DNA of 64,000 nt from Streptomyces scabiei 87.22 (GTDB taxonomy: Bacteria > Actinomycetota > Actinomycetes > Streptomycetales > Streptomycetaceae): NCBI RefSeq assembly GCF_000091305.1, contig NC_013929.1:9610001-9674000 (forward strand). The letters run 5' to 3'. The position numbers and the translations under genes are program-made. Within the stretch, counting starts at the first letter, position 1, and each line of letters begins with the position of its first letter. Positions 16,774 to 25,275 of this stretch are shown here, in pieces. The notes beneath the pieces were generated by a model. It searched no databases and was not told the DNA's origin. It saw only the letters and a list, made by a program, of their open reading frames with translations.

Positions 16774-17604
16774 TCAGACGTCCGTACGGACCAGCCGGTA
16801 CGCCGCCCCCGCGAGGGCCAGGGCCACCCAGCCGGCGAAGACCGCGAGCCCCTGTCCGGGCGAGAGTGCGTCGGCGGAGCCGGTGAGCGCGTAGACGGCC
16901 GACCCGGCGTTGCTGGGCAGGTACGGGGTGATCGTGTCGTACCAGGAGTCCGGCAGCAGCGTGGCCAGGCCCGGGAGGATGAGCAGGATGCCGACCAGGG
17001 CCGCGATGGCCCCCGCGGAGGAGCGCAGCACCACGCCGAGGGCGACCCCGAAGACAGCGACCAGAGCGAGGTAGACACCGGCGCCGGCCAGCGCGCGCAG
17101 CACCCCGTCGTCGCCCAGGGAGAGGGAGATCTTCTCCCCGTCCAGGCCGGGTGCGCCCAGCAGGAAGGCGGCCAGCGCGCCGACGGTGGTGAGGACCAGC
17201 GCGATCACCCCGATCACGGCGCTCTTGGACCACAGCACCGGCAGCCGGCGCGGCACGGCGGCCAGCGTGGACCGGATCATCCCGGTGCTGTACTCGCCGG
17301 CCGAGAGCAGCACCCCGAGCACGCCCACGGCCAGGGACGCGAAGGTCACGCCGGTCAGCGCCAGACTGACCGCGTCACCGGGGCCGGCGCCCGGTCCGGG
17401 CGGCCCGTCGGCGGCGGCCCCGGGGCTGTAGGTGTAGGCGGCGACGGCCCCGAAGAGGACCAGCAGCACCAGGGCCACCCCGAGGGTGATCCAACTGGAG
17501 CGCAGCGACCAGAACTTGGCCCACTCCGAGCGCAGCACCCGGCGGCCGGTCACCTTGTGCACACGGGTGCGGCCGGGGACCACGGTGAGATCGGTGGCGG
17601 TCAT
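16774..17604 (-). CDS. ABC transporter permease (ABC-2 type)
   Basis: A 276-residue membrane protein with about six hydrophobic segments, for example LGVALVLLVLFGAVAAYT, FASLAVGVLGVLLSAGEY, VIGVIALVLTTVGALAAFLL and LIILPGLATLL. The EYSTGMIRSTLAAVP segment is typical of ABC-2-type exporter permeases. Its ATG shares one base with the stop of the ATPase gene (TGATG). It should form an exporter with the preceding ATPase, possibly for a lipid-like or antimicrobial compound sensed by the adjacent kinase. Confidence 0.9.
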   Translation of the reverse strand: MTATDLTVVPGRTRVHKVTGRRVLRSEWAKFWSLRSSWITLGVALVLLVLFGAVAAYTYSPGAAADGPPGPGAGPGDAVSLALTGVTFASLAVGVLGVLLSAGEYSTGMIRSTLAAVPRRLPVLWSKSAVIGVIALVLTTVGALAAFLLGAPGLDGEKISLSLGDDGVLRALAGAGVYLALVAVFGVALGVVLRSSAGAIAALVGILLILPGLATLLPDSWYDTITPYLPSNAGSAVYALTGSADALSPGQGLAVFAGWVALALAGAAYRLVRTDV

Positions 17605-18533
17605 CAGGCGGCCTTTCGCGCGGGCTCGGCGGGAGCGCTCTGGTATTCGACGGCGTCGGCGGTGAGTTGCATGAAGGCCTCCTCCAGGGAGACCGCCTGG
17701 GGGGTGAGTTCGTACAACGGCACCCCGTGCCGGGCGGCGATCACCCCGATCTCCCGGGCGTCCCGCCCCGCGACGATCAGTTCCTCGGCGGCGGAGGAGC
17801 TGATCGTGACATCCGGACCGGCCAGCAGCGAGCGCAGCTTCAACGGCTCGGTGGTGGCGACCTTCACGCCCCCGCCGCCCGCGTCCCGGACGAACTCGTC
17901 GACGGTGGTGTCCGCCAGCATCCGCCCTCGCCCGATGATCACCAGATGGTCGGCGATCAGCGCGGTCTCGCTCATCAGGTGCGAGGAGAGCATCACGGCC
18001 CGGCCCTCGTCGGCCAGCCGCCGCAGGAGGGTGCGCACCCACAGCACACCCTCCGGATCGAGGCCGTTGACCGGCTCGTCGAGCATCACGATCGCCGGGT
18101 CGCCGAGCAGGGCGGCGGCGATCCCGAGCCGCTGCCCCATGCCGAGGGAGAAGGCGCCCACCCGTTTGCCGGCGACGCTGGTCAGACCGGCCAGGTCGAT
18201 CACCTCGTCCACCCGGGCCCGGGAGATGCCGTGGGTGTGCGCGAGCGCCATCAGATGGTGGAACGCGGTCCGCCCCGGGTGGACCGACCTCGCCTCCAGC
18301 AGGGAGCCGATCTCGTGCAGCGGCGCGGCGTGCCGGGCGTAGGACCGCCCGTTGACGGTGACCGAGCCCCCCGTGGGGGAGTCCAGCCCGATGATCATGC
18401 GCATGGTCGTGGACTTGCCCGCGCCGTTGGGGCCCAGGAAGCCGGTCACCTCGCCGGCCCTGACGGTGAAACTCAGGCGGTCGACCACCGTCTTGTCCCC
18501 GTACCGCTTCGTCAGCTCTCGTGCTTCGATCAT
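17604..18533 (-). CDS. ABC transporter ATP-binding protein (DrrA/Bce-like)
   Basis: A 309-residue ATPase: Walker A GPNGAGKSTT around residue 38, signature FSLGMGQRLGIA, Walker B AIVMLDEPVNGLDPEG, and switch His in LSSHLMSE. The C-terminal 90 residues (VDEFVRDAGGGGVKVATTEP onward) are the accessory domain found in drug and peptide exporters of this group. It is the first gene of a four-gene unit: ATPase, permease, kinase, response regulator. It powers export with the permease it overlaps. Confidence 0.92.
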   Translation of the reverse strand: MIEARELTKRYGDKTVVDRLSFTVRAGEVTGFLGPNGAGKSTTMRMIIGLDSPTGGSVTVNGRSYARHAAPLHEIGSLLEARSVHPGRTAFHHLMALAHTHGISRARVDEVIDLAGLTSVAGKRVGAFSLGMGQRLGIAAALLGDPAIVMLDEPVNGLDPEGVLWVRTLLRRLADEGRAVMLSSHLMSETALIADHLVIIGRGRMLADTTVDEFVRDAGGGGVKVATTEPLKLRSLLAGPDVTISSSAAEELIVAGRDAREIGVIAARHGVPLYELTPQAVSLEEAFMQLTADAVEYQSAPAEPARKAA

Positions 18534-18595
18534 GGCAGCGGGCCTTCCTCGCCTCGGACCGGGCCGCGATCCGCCCGCGACCTCCGTCTGCGAAC

Positions 18596-19636
18596 CTATG
18601 AGCCCGGCCGCCCGCGACCGTGGGACCGAGGGGGACACTTCGGCGCCCCGGTGGTACCGCGGTACCACTCGCGGGCGGCGGCCTGCCAGCGCCCGGTCGC
18701 CGCGCGCCGCTGTGCCGTGACGGTTCGGCGCCGGTGCCCGCGGGCCCTCCGGCGCGCGCCCAGCAGGACCCGCGCCGTGCCCAGCGGCGGCGGGGACGCC
18801 GCACCCCGCAGCAACCCCGCACCCCGCGCGTACGCCGCGTCCGCGGTCAGCAGCTCGATGTCGACGACCGCCCGCAGCAACACCCCGCCGGGACCCGCCG
18901 TGAGGACGGGCAGTCTCCCGGCCGCCCGCAGACAGACGCGGGACGCCTCGACCTGATCCTCGACCAACTCCCGTACGGCCACCCGCCTCCGGCCCTCGGC
19001 AAGGTCCTCCGCCGTGACCGAGAAGCGTTCCAGTGTCCGGGCCGGGATCCCCAGGCGTCCTTCCGGCAGGTCCTCGGCCAGGTCGTTGACGAAGTCCAGC
19101 CGCTGACTGCCGTCGATCAGGGTCCGGCAGGCCGCGCGAAACCGCCCGTCGTCGTCCTCCGGGCCCAGCAGGGATGCCACCAGCATGAACGCGGGCAGCG
19201 AATAGGCGTCCAGGTAGTCCTGGTAGTCGGCCTCGGTTGCGAAGCCGGTGAAATCCAACTCGGCGGCGGCGGTGGCCAGGTACTCCTCGACGGCCACCCG
19301 CAGCCGGGGGTGCGCGGCCGTGGTGTGCAGCAGGGCGCGGACCAGCGGATCGTCGCTCCGGCCCGTGTCCAGCGCTGCGCGCACCTCGCCCTCCCACGAG
19401 GCCCAGGCCGAGACCCGCCGCGGCCTCGGGCCGGTGTCCAGCAGGTCGTCCCCGTGGTGCATCACCGCTGTCGCCGTCACGACATGGGGCAACATCGGCC
19501 GCGGCAACAGCAGTCGGGCCGCGAGATACGAGGTGCGCCGGGCCCCTGCCACGAGGTCCCGCTGGCGGTCGTAGTCCCTCCGCAGCCGCGGCTCCCGCAC
19601 ACCCGCGGCGTCCAGGCTCTGGCTCCAGGCGCTCAT
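18596..19636 (-). CDS. Squalene/phytoene synthase-family protein
   Basis: A 346-residue trans-isoprenyl diphosphate synthase-fold protein. The first Asp-rich motif is HHGDDLLDTGP (about 61-71) and the second is LDFVNDLAEDLPEGRLGIP (about 175-193), both needed for Mg-diphosphate binding; ARRTSYLAARLLLP fits the usual helix with substrate-binding Arg. Family enzymes couple two prenyl diphosphates head to head. The C-terminal 60 residues are Arg-rich and unlike the family. No carotenoid desaturase, cyclase or prenyl synthase gene adjoins it, although an FAD desaturase-like gene lies 23 kb away. Whether it is catalytic is unknown. Confidence 0.85.
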   Translation of the reverse strand: MSAWSQSLDAAGVREPRLRRDYDRQRDLVAGARRTSYLAARLLLPRPMLPHVVTATAVMHHGDDLLDTGPRPRRVSAWASWEGEVRAALDTGRSDDPLVRALLHTTAAHPRLRVAVEEYLATAAAELDFTGFATEADYQDYLDAYSLPAFMLVASLLGPEDDDGRFRAACRTLIDGSQRLDFVNDLAEDLPEGRLGIPARTLERFSVTAEDLAEGRRRVAVRELVEDQVEASRVCLRAAGRLPVLTAGPGGVLLRAVVDIELLTADAAYARGAGLLRGAASPPPLGTARVLLGARRRARGHRRRTVTAQRRAATGRWQAAAREWYRGTTGAPKCPPRSHGRGRPGS

Positions 19637-19804
19637 GCGTCGATCGTAGAGGGGTGCGCCCAGGCACCTCCGATGCCCCGCGACCTGCCTCTTCGGCCCT
19701 TGCGCCGGAGCGGACGCGGCGCGGGTGCGGCCGTCCGCACGTGCGAGGATGTCGGGCGCGAGACCCGGGGGAACAGGTACACGACACATCGGAGATGGGA
19801 CGCA

Positions 19805-20791
19805 TTGATCGGGACCGTGTTCCGCAGCGAGGACGTTCCTGCGGAGGACAGATTCGAGCACTGGCGTGAACTGCTCGGCGCGACCCGTACGAGCGAGGCG
19901 ATCAGCACGCACTCCGCCGACTTCTGGGCGCAGTTGCGGCTGATGGAGCTGGGGCCGGTGATCGTGTGGCCGGCGTCGTTCCTGCCGACGCGCTACCGGC
20001 GCAACCAGCGGATGGTGCGCCAGTCCGACCCCGAGCTGTACCACCTGACGCTGCTGCTCGACGGTGACCTGGCACTCGACCACGCCGACCGGTGCGACAC
20101 GTTCGGCCCGCGTGACCTGCATCTGGTCGACAGCTCACGGCCGTACGACATCCGCTCGGCGGACGGCGGGCGGACCGGGGTCGTCCGGGGGGTGGGCGTC
20201 GACTTTCCCAAGGCGCTGTTCCCGCTGCCGCCGCACCAGGTCCGCCAGTTGCTGGGCCGGGGGCTGTCGGGGCGCGAGGGCCTGGGCGCGCTGCTGACGG
20301 ACTTCCTCGTCGGGCTGGAGCGGCAGGCCGATCGCCTGCAGCCGGCCGACGCGCCACGGCTGGGCACGGTCGTGCTCGATCTGCTGTCGGCCTGGTTCGC
20401 CCACGCGCTGGAGGCCGAGGCCGCCCTGTCGCCCGAGACGCGGGTGCGTGCGCTGACGCAGCGCATCCAGGCGTTCATCCGGCAGAACCTGCACGATCCG
20501 GAACTGACACCTCCGGTGGTCGCCGCCGCCCACCACATCTCGCTCAGCTATCTGCACCGCGTCTTCCAGCAGCAGACGGGCGGCGAGACCGTGGCCGCCT
20601 GGATCCGGGCCCGGCGCCTGGAGGGCGCGCGCCGCGATCTGGCGGACCCCTCCCTGAGCGTCACGCCGATCCATGTCATCGCCGCCCGCTGGGGCATGCC
20701 CCGCGCCTCCGACTTCACCCGCGCCTTCCGCGCCGCCCACGGACTCGCACCCCGTGAGTTCCGGCTGCGGGCGTTGACCGGACAGCCCTAG
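19805..20791 (+). CDS. AraC-family transcriptional regulator
   Basis: A 328-residue regulator with an AraC-binding-like N-terminal domain (FRSEDVPAEDRFEHWRELLG, then DLHLVDSSRPYDI) and a C-terminal double helix-turn-helix: LTPPVVAAAHHISLSYLHRV then AARWGMPRASDFTRAFRAAHG and PREFR. This layout is that of the NphR/FeaR-like group of activators. The start is set at TTG 19805, which has cggag 10 bases upstream; GTG 19817 is the alternative. It is divergent from the phytoene synthase-like gene and 9 bases upstream of the SRPBCC gene, either of which it may regulate. Confidence 0.88.
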   Translation: MIGTVFRSEDVPAEDRFEHWRELLGATRTSEAISTHSADFWAQLRLMELGPVIVWPASFLPTRYRRNQRMVRQSDPELYHLTLLLDGDLALDHADRCDTFGPRDLHLVDSSRPYDIRSADGGRTGVVRGVGVDFPKALFPLPPHQVRQLLGRGLSGREGLGALLTDFLVGLERQADRLQPADAPRLGTVVLDLLSAWFAHALEAEAALSPETRVRALTQRIQAFIRQNLHDPELTPPVVAAAHHISLSYLHRVFQQQTGGETVAAWIRARRLEGARRDLADPSLSVTPIHVIAARWGMPRASDFTRAFRAAHGLAPREFRLRALTGQP

Positions 20792-20800
20792 GTTGGGCCC

Positions 20801-21256
20801 ATGTACGCGACGAGGGTCTCCCGCCATGTGAACGCCCCGCGCGCGGAGGTGTACCGCGCGCTGCTGGACGCGGAAGCGATCGCCCGCTGGCGGGTACCGG
20901 ACGGGATGAGCGGCGAGGTGCACGAGTTCGACGCCCGTGAAGGAGGCAGGTTCCGGGTCTCCCTCACCTACGACGCGCCGACCGGCACCGGCAAGTCCTC
21001 GTCCCGCACCGACACCTACCGCGGCCACTTCGCGCGGCTCGTGCCCGACGAGGAGGTGGTCGAGGTCCTCCGGTTCGAGACGGACGACCCCGCGATGGGC
21101 GGCACGATGACGATGACCACCCGGCTCACCGACGCGGACGGCGGTACCGACGTCCTCGTCGTGCACGAAGGGATCCCCGACGCCGTGCCGGCCGCCGACA
21201 ACGAGACGGGCACCCGCATGGCCCTGGCGAACCTGGCCCGGCTCGTCGAGCGCTGA
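20801..21256 (+). CDS. SRPBCC (AHSA1-type) domain protein
   Basis: A 151-residue START-fold protein starting MYATRVSRHVNAPRAEVYRA, with the middle FRVSLTYDAPTGTG and the C-terminal long helix MALANLARLVER. The family (activator of Hsp90 ATPase homologue 1-like) binds hydrophobic ligands or acts in toxin resistance; no catalytic residues can be named. It follows the AraC regulator by 9 bases and is probably co-transcribed with it. Its stop is 6 bases from that of the convergent antiporter gene. Confidence 0.85.
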   Translation: MYATRVSRHVNAPRAEVYRALLDAEAIARWRVPDGMSGEVHEFDAREGGRFRVSLTYDAPTGTGKSSSRTDTYRGHFARLVPDEEVVEVLRFETDDPAMGGTMTMTTRLTDADGGTDVLVVHEGIPDAVPAADNETGTRMALANLARLVER

Positions 21257-21262
21257 GCCCCC

Positions 21263-22624
21263 TCAGGCGGACGACTGGTCGCCCGCCGCAGGCCGGGCCG
21301 ACCGCCCCGCCTCCTGCGGCGCGGCGGGCTCCGCCGCCCCCGTACGGTCCTCGGCCGCGGGCGATGCGGTGAGGGGTTCGGCGGAGGGCGGGCGCGGGGC
21401 GCGGCGCCGGAGGAACCAGGCGGCGACCGGCTCGGTGTAGCGCGCGGTGAGCGGGCCGAGAACGACCAGGATGAGGACGTAGGCCGTGGCGAGCGGGCCC
21501 AGCGAGGGCTCGATGCCGGCGGTGACGGCGAGGCCGGCGATGACGATGGAGAACTCGCCGCGGGCGACCAGTGTGCCGCCCGCCCGCCAGCGCCCCTTCG
21601 TCCCCACGCCCGCCCGCTTCGCCGCCCAGTACCCGGTGGCGATCTTCGTGGCCGCGGTGACGACGGCCAGCGCCAGCGCGGGCAGCAGCACCGGCGGAAT
21701 GCTGGCGGGGTCGGTGTGCAGGCCGAAGAAGACGAAGAACACGGCCGCGAACAGGTCCCGCAGCGGCGCGAGCAGGCCGTGCGCGCCCTCGGCGACCTCA
21801 CCGGAGAGCGCGATGCCGACGAGGAACGCCCCGACGGCGGCGGACACCTGCAGCTGCTGGGCGACTCCGGCGACCAGCAGCGTCAGACCGAGTACGACGA
21901 GCAGCAGCTTCTCGGGGTCGTCGCTGGAGACGAAGCGGGAGATGTGCCGGCCGTAGCGGACGGCGACGAGGAGGACGAGCCCGGCGACCGAGAGGGCGAT
22001 CGCCAGCGTGACACTGCCGGCGGCGAGGCTCGTGCCGGCGACCAGCGCGGTGAGGATCGGCAGGTAGACGGCCATGGAGAGGTCTTCCAGGACCAGGATG
22101 CTGAGGATGACCGGCGTCTCACGGTTGCCGAGGCGTCCGAGGTCGCCGAGCACCTTGGCGATGACGCCGGAGGAGGAGATCCAGGTGACCCCGGCGAGGA
22201 CGACGGCGGCGACGGGCCCCCAGCCGAGGAGGAGGGCCATGGCGGCCCCGGGGAGGGCGTTCAGGCAGGCGTCGACGAGCCCGGCGGGGTACTGGGTCTT
22301 GAGGTTGGAGACGAGGTCGCTGGCGGTGTACTCCAGGCCGAGCATGAGCAGCAGCAGGATCACGCCGATCTCGGCGCCGATCGCCACGAACTCCTCACTG
22401 GTCCCCAGCGGCAGCAGCCCGCCCTCGCCGAAGGCCAGCCCGGCCAGCAGATACAGCGGGATGGGCGAGAACTGCAGACGTCCGGCGAGACGCCCCAGCA
22501 GCCCGAGCCCGAGGATGATCGCGCCGAACTCGATCAGGAAGACGGCGGAGGAGTGCGCGCCCGACTCCGACTGCGTGGCGAGGTGCACGACGGGCTGGGC
22601 GGGGAGGTGTGCGGCGAGGTGCAT
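21263..22624 (-). CDS. Cation:proton antiporter (CPA2, KhtU/KefB-like)
   Basis: A 453-residue inner-membrane antiporter with about 12 hydrophobic segments, for example FLIEFGAIILGLGLLG, IGVILLLLMLGLEYTA and ILVILVVLGPLTA-like stretches. The charged LGLEYTASDL and the SSGVIAKVLGDLGRL segment are family motifs for ion exchange. The last 50 residues are Pro/Ala-rich and probably disordered. It starts 7 bases after the stop of the TrkA-C gene, which makes the pair equivalent to Bacillus KhtT-KhtU, a K+/H+ antiporter with a cytoplasmic regulator. Potassium as the ion is inferred from that pairing. Confidence 0.9.
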   Translation of the reverse strand: MHLAAHLPAQPVVHLATQSESGAHSSAVFLIEFGAIILGLGLLGRLAGRLQFSPIPLYLLAGLAFGEGGLLPLGTSEEFVAIGAEIGVILLLLMLGLEYTASDLVSNLKTQYPAGLVDACLNALPGAAMALLLGWGPVAAVVLAGVTWISSSGVIAKVLGDLGRLGNRETPVILSILVLEDLSMAVYLPILTALVAGTSLAAGSVTLAIALSVAGLVLLVAVRYGRHISRFVSSDDPEKLLLVVLGLTLLVAGVAQQLQVSAAVGAFLVGIALSGEVAEGAHGLLAPLRDLFAAVFFVFFGLHTDPASIPPVLLPALALAVVTAATKIATGYWAAKRAGVGTKGRWRAGGTLVARGEFSIVIAGLAVTAGIEPSLGPLATAYVLILVVLGPLTARYTEPVAAWFLRRRAPRPPSAEPLTASPAAEDRTGAAEPAAPQEAGRSARPAAGDQSSA

Positions 22625-22631
22625 GGCCGGT

Positions 22632-23117
22632 TCACTCCCGCCCGAGTATCGCGGCGGCCGTCTCCACACCCTCGCGGGTGCCGATCACGATGAGGGTGTC
22701 CCCGCCCGCGAGCCGGAAGTCCGGGGTGGGGGAGGGGATCGCCTGCGCCCGGCGCAGTACGGCCACGATGGAGGCGCCCGTCTCGGTCCGCATCCGGGTG
22801 TCGCCGAGAACCCGTCCGTTCCAGTGGGACGCCGACGCCAGCTCGATCCGCTCCGCCACCAGGCCCAGGTCGGTCGTGGACAGCAGGTTGGGGCTGTGGT
22901 GACCGGGCGCGAGCGCGTCCATCAGGAGGGCGGTCTCCGGCTCGGTGAGGTGGAGGGCCTGGGCGCAGGCGTCCGGGTCGTCGGCCCGGTAGACGTTCAC
23001 CGTCCGGGTGCCGTCGCGGTGCGCGATCACCGACAGATGCCGGTGCTCCCGCGTGGTCAGGTCGTACTGGACACCGATCCCCGGCAAGGGTGTGGTGCTC
23101 ATCCGGCCGGCAGGCAC
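22632..23117 (-). CDS. TrkA-C domain regulatory subunit of the antiporter (KhtT-like)
   Basis: A 161-residue cytosolic protein whose C-terminal half is an RCK_C/TrkA-C ligand-binding domain: RTETGASIVAVLRRAQAIPS followed by DFRLAGGDTLIVIGTREGVE. The N-terminal half (YDLTTREHRHLSVIAHRDGT) is the conserved KhtT-type domain. The GTG at 23117 is preferred because ggggaggggtt lies directly upstream; ATG 23102 would be 20 bases from it. In Bacillus, KhtT responds to c-di-AMP and pH to gate KhtU. A similar role here is likely. Confidence 0.88.
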   Translation of the reverse strand: MPAGRMSTTPLPGIGVQYDLTTREHRHLSVIAHRDGTRTVNVYRADDPDACAQALHLTEPETALLMDALAPGHHSPNLLSTTDLGLVAERIELASASHWNGRVLGDTRMRTETGASIVAVLRRAQAIPSPTPDFRLAGGDTLIVIGTREGVETAAAILGRE

Positions 23118-23444
23118 AACCCCTCCCCCTTCTCGTAGAACTCTGTGACAGCGGTACCGCGTCCGCCCCGCGCCGAACGGTCGGCCGGGCGTGACGAGGG
23201 CTCATGGTGCCATCCGCGCGGAGGCAGGGCATATGGGTGTCAGCACGGATGGACAGCGCCGGGCGGGGGCGGAGAGGGTGGCGCGGGGTGGTGCGTCCCT
23301 CGTCGGCCCGGCGCACGCGGGGTGCCGGGCCCGTCACCGGCCCCGGGCCCGCGCGGGAAGCCGCTCCGGGGCCCTGCGCGGGGGCTCTCCTGGCGCGTGA
23401 GAGACAGTGGGGGAGAACAGACGGCGCGAAGGGAGCAGAGGATC
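23118..23444. other. Divergent promoter region with no gene seen
   Basis: These 327 bases separate the KhtT-like gene from the histidine kinase. Open frames are present only because of GC bias and show no similarity. The promoters of both divergent units must lie here; no clear -10/-35 pair or dyad stood out. Confidence 0.45.
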
Positions 23445-24542
23445 ATGTCGCTGTACGGGCGGATCTTCCTCTCCAACGCGGCCGTGCTGATGGCCGCCGT
23501 CCTGCTGCTGCTCGGCCCGGTGACCGTGTCGACCCCCGTCCTGTTCGGCGAGGCCCTCGTGCTGCTCGCCGGACTGGTGGTGATGTTGATCACGAACGCC
23601 GTCCTGCTGCGCGTCGGTCTGGCCCCGCTGGCGCGGCTGACCCGGGCCATGGCCACCGCCGACCTGCTGAGGCCCGGCAGCCGTACGACCGTCACGGGGC
23701 CCGCCGAGATCGCCGGACTGACCCGCACCTTCAACGCCATGCTCGCCCGGCTCGAAGCCGAACGCGCCGCCAGCTCGGGGCGCGCCCTGCGCGCACAGGA
23801 GGACGAGCGCCGGCGGCTGGCCCGCGAACTCCACGACGAGGTCGGACAGACGCTGACCGCCGTACTGCTCCAGCTCGGACACACCGCCGACCTCGCCCCG
23901 CGGGGCATCGCCGGCGACCTGCGCCAGGCCCAGGAGACCACCCGCGCGGGTCTGGAGGAGATACGCCGCATCGCCCGCCGGCTGCGTCCCGGCGTCCTGG
24001 AGGAACTCGGCCTGCACAGCGCCCTGCGCGCCCTGGCCACGGAGTTCACCACCCCCGGTCTGTGGGTCACCGTCCACCTCACCCCGGGCCTGCCCCGCCT
24101 GGACCCGGACACCGAACTGGTCCTCTACCGCGTCGCCCAGGAGAGCCTCACCAACACCGCACGGCACGCCGGTGCCACCCGGGCGGAGGTCCACCTGCGT
24201 GCCCTGCCCGACGCCCGGACGGCCCTGCTGGTACGGGACGACGGCTGCGGCATCGGCCGCGCACCGGAAGGCGCCGGCATCAGCGGCATGCGTGAACGGG
24301 CCCTTCTCGTCGGAGCCGACCTGCACATCGGCCCCGGCCCGAACGGCGGCACGGAGACGGCCCTGTACGTCCTGCCGGGCGGGCCCGCGCCCGAGACGGG
24401 TGGCCCCGCGCCCGGCGGCCGGACGCACGCGGAACTCACGGACGGCGGCGACTCCGGCGGGGGCGGCACACCCGGCGGGACGTCGGCGCCGGGAGCGGCA
24501 CCCCCGTACGGCCCCGACCGCCCCAGGGAGACCGCACGATGA
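23445..24542 (+). CDS. Sensor histidine kinase (HAMP, HisKA_3)
   Basis: A 365-residue kinase with two N-terminal transmembrane segments (AAVLMAAVLLLLGPVTVS and FGEALVLLAGLVVMLITNAV) and almost no extracytoplasmic loop, then a HAMP linker, the dimerisation helix with phospho-His in RRRLARELHDEVGQTLTAVL, and an HATPase domain with N box VAQESLTNTARHAG and G box DDGCGIG. The C-terminal 60 residues are Gly/Pro-rich and disordered. ATG 23445 has agagga upstream. The stop overlaps the response-regulator ATG by 4 bases. Confidence 0.92.
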   Translation: MSLYGRIFLSNAAVLMAAVLLLLGPVTVSTPVLFGEALVLLAGLVVMLITNAVLLRVGLAPLARLTRAMATADLLRPGSRTTVTGPAEIAGLTRTFNAMLARLEAERAASSGRALRAQEDERRRLARELHDEVGQTLTAVLLQLGHTADLAPRGIAGDLRQAQETTRAGLEEIRRIARRLRPGVLEELGLHSALRALATEFTTPGLWVTVHLTPGLPRLDPDTELVLYRVAQESLTNTARHAGATRAEVHLRALPDARTALLVRDDGCGIGRAPEGAGISGMRERALLVGADLHIGPGPNGGTETALYVLPGGPAPETGGPAPGGRTHAELTDGGDSGGGGTPGGTSAPGAAPPYGPDRPRETAR

Positions 24543-25198
24543 CCCGGCCGTCCCCGGCACGCATCCTCCTCGCCGACGACCACGCGCTCGTACGACAGGG
24601 CGTGCGCCTCATCCTCGACGCCCAGCCGGACCTGACGGTCGTGGCCGAGGCGGCCGACGGCGTCGAAGCCGTCGCACGGGCCCGCGAGGGGGACATCGAC
24701 CTGGCCGTCCTGGACATCGCCATGCCCCACCGGACCGGTCTGCAGGCAGCCCGTGACATGGCCCGGCTGCGGCCCGAGCCGCGCACGCTGATGCTGACGA
24801 TGTACGACAACGAGCAGTACTTCTTCGAAGCCCTAAAAGCGGGCGCCTCCGGTTACGTCCCCAAGTCCGTCGCCGACCGTGATCTCGTCGAAGCCTGCCG
24901 GGCCGCCCTGCGCGACGAGCCCTTCATCTACCCCGGCACCGAGACCACCCTCATCCGCACCTACCTCGACCGCGCCCGCGCCGGGGACCGGCTCCCCGAA
25001 CGCCCCATCACCGAGCGGGAGGAGGAGATCCTCAAGCTCGTCGCCGAGGGCCACAGCTCCCGGGAGATCGCCCGCCTCCTGGTCATCAGCGTCAAGACCG
25101 TCGAACGGCACCGGGCCAACCTGCTCCACAAACTCGGCCTGCGCGACCGCCTCGACCTCACCCGCTACGCCATCCGCACGGGTCTGACCGAACCCTGA
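24539..25198 (+). CDS. NarL/LuxR-type response regulator
   Basis: A 219-residue response regulator: receiver with Asp-Asp at 14-15, phospho-acceptor Asp in DLAVLDIAMPHRTG (about 59) and Lys in SGYVPKSVADRD, then a LuxR domain with ITEREEEILKLVAEGHSSRE and VISVKTVERHRANLLHKLGL. It forms a two-component system with the overlapping kinase gene. The ethylene-forming enzyme gene starts 77 bases downstream in the same direction, so read-through or direct control is possible but not shown. Confidence 0.93.
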   Translation: MTRPSPARILLADDHALVRQGVRLILDAQPDLTVVAEAADGVEAVARAREGDIDLAVLDIAMPHRTGLQAARDMARLRPEPRTLMLTMYDNEQYFFEALKAGASGYVPKSVADRDLVEACRAALRDEPFIYPGTETTLIRTYLDRARAGDRLPERPITEREEEILKLVAEGHSSREIARLLVISVKTVERHRANLLHKLGLRDRLDLTRYAIRTGLTEP

Positions 25199-25275
25199 TC
25201 CGGGGCGGGGGACGTGCCCGGTGGTCCCCTCAGACGGGGGTAGTGGACGAGGAGGGTCCGGTTCAGGGTGAGGGC

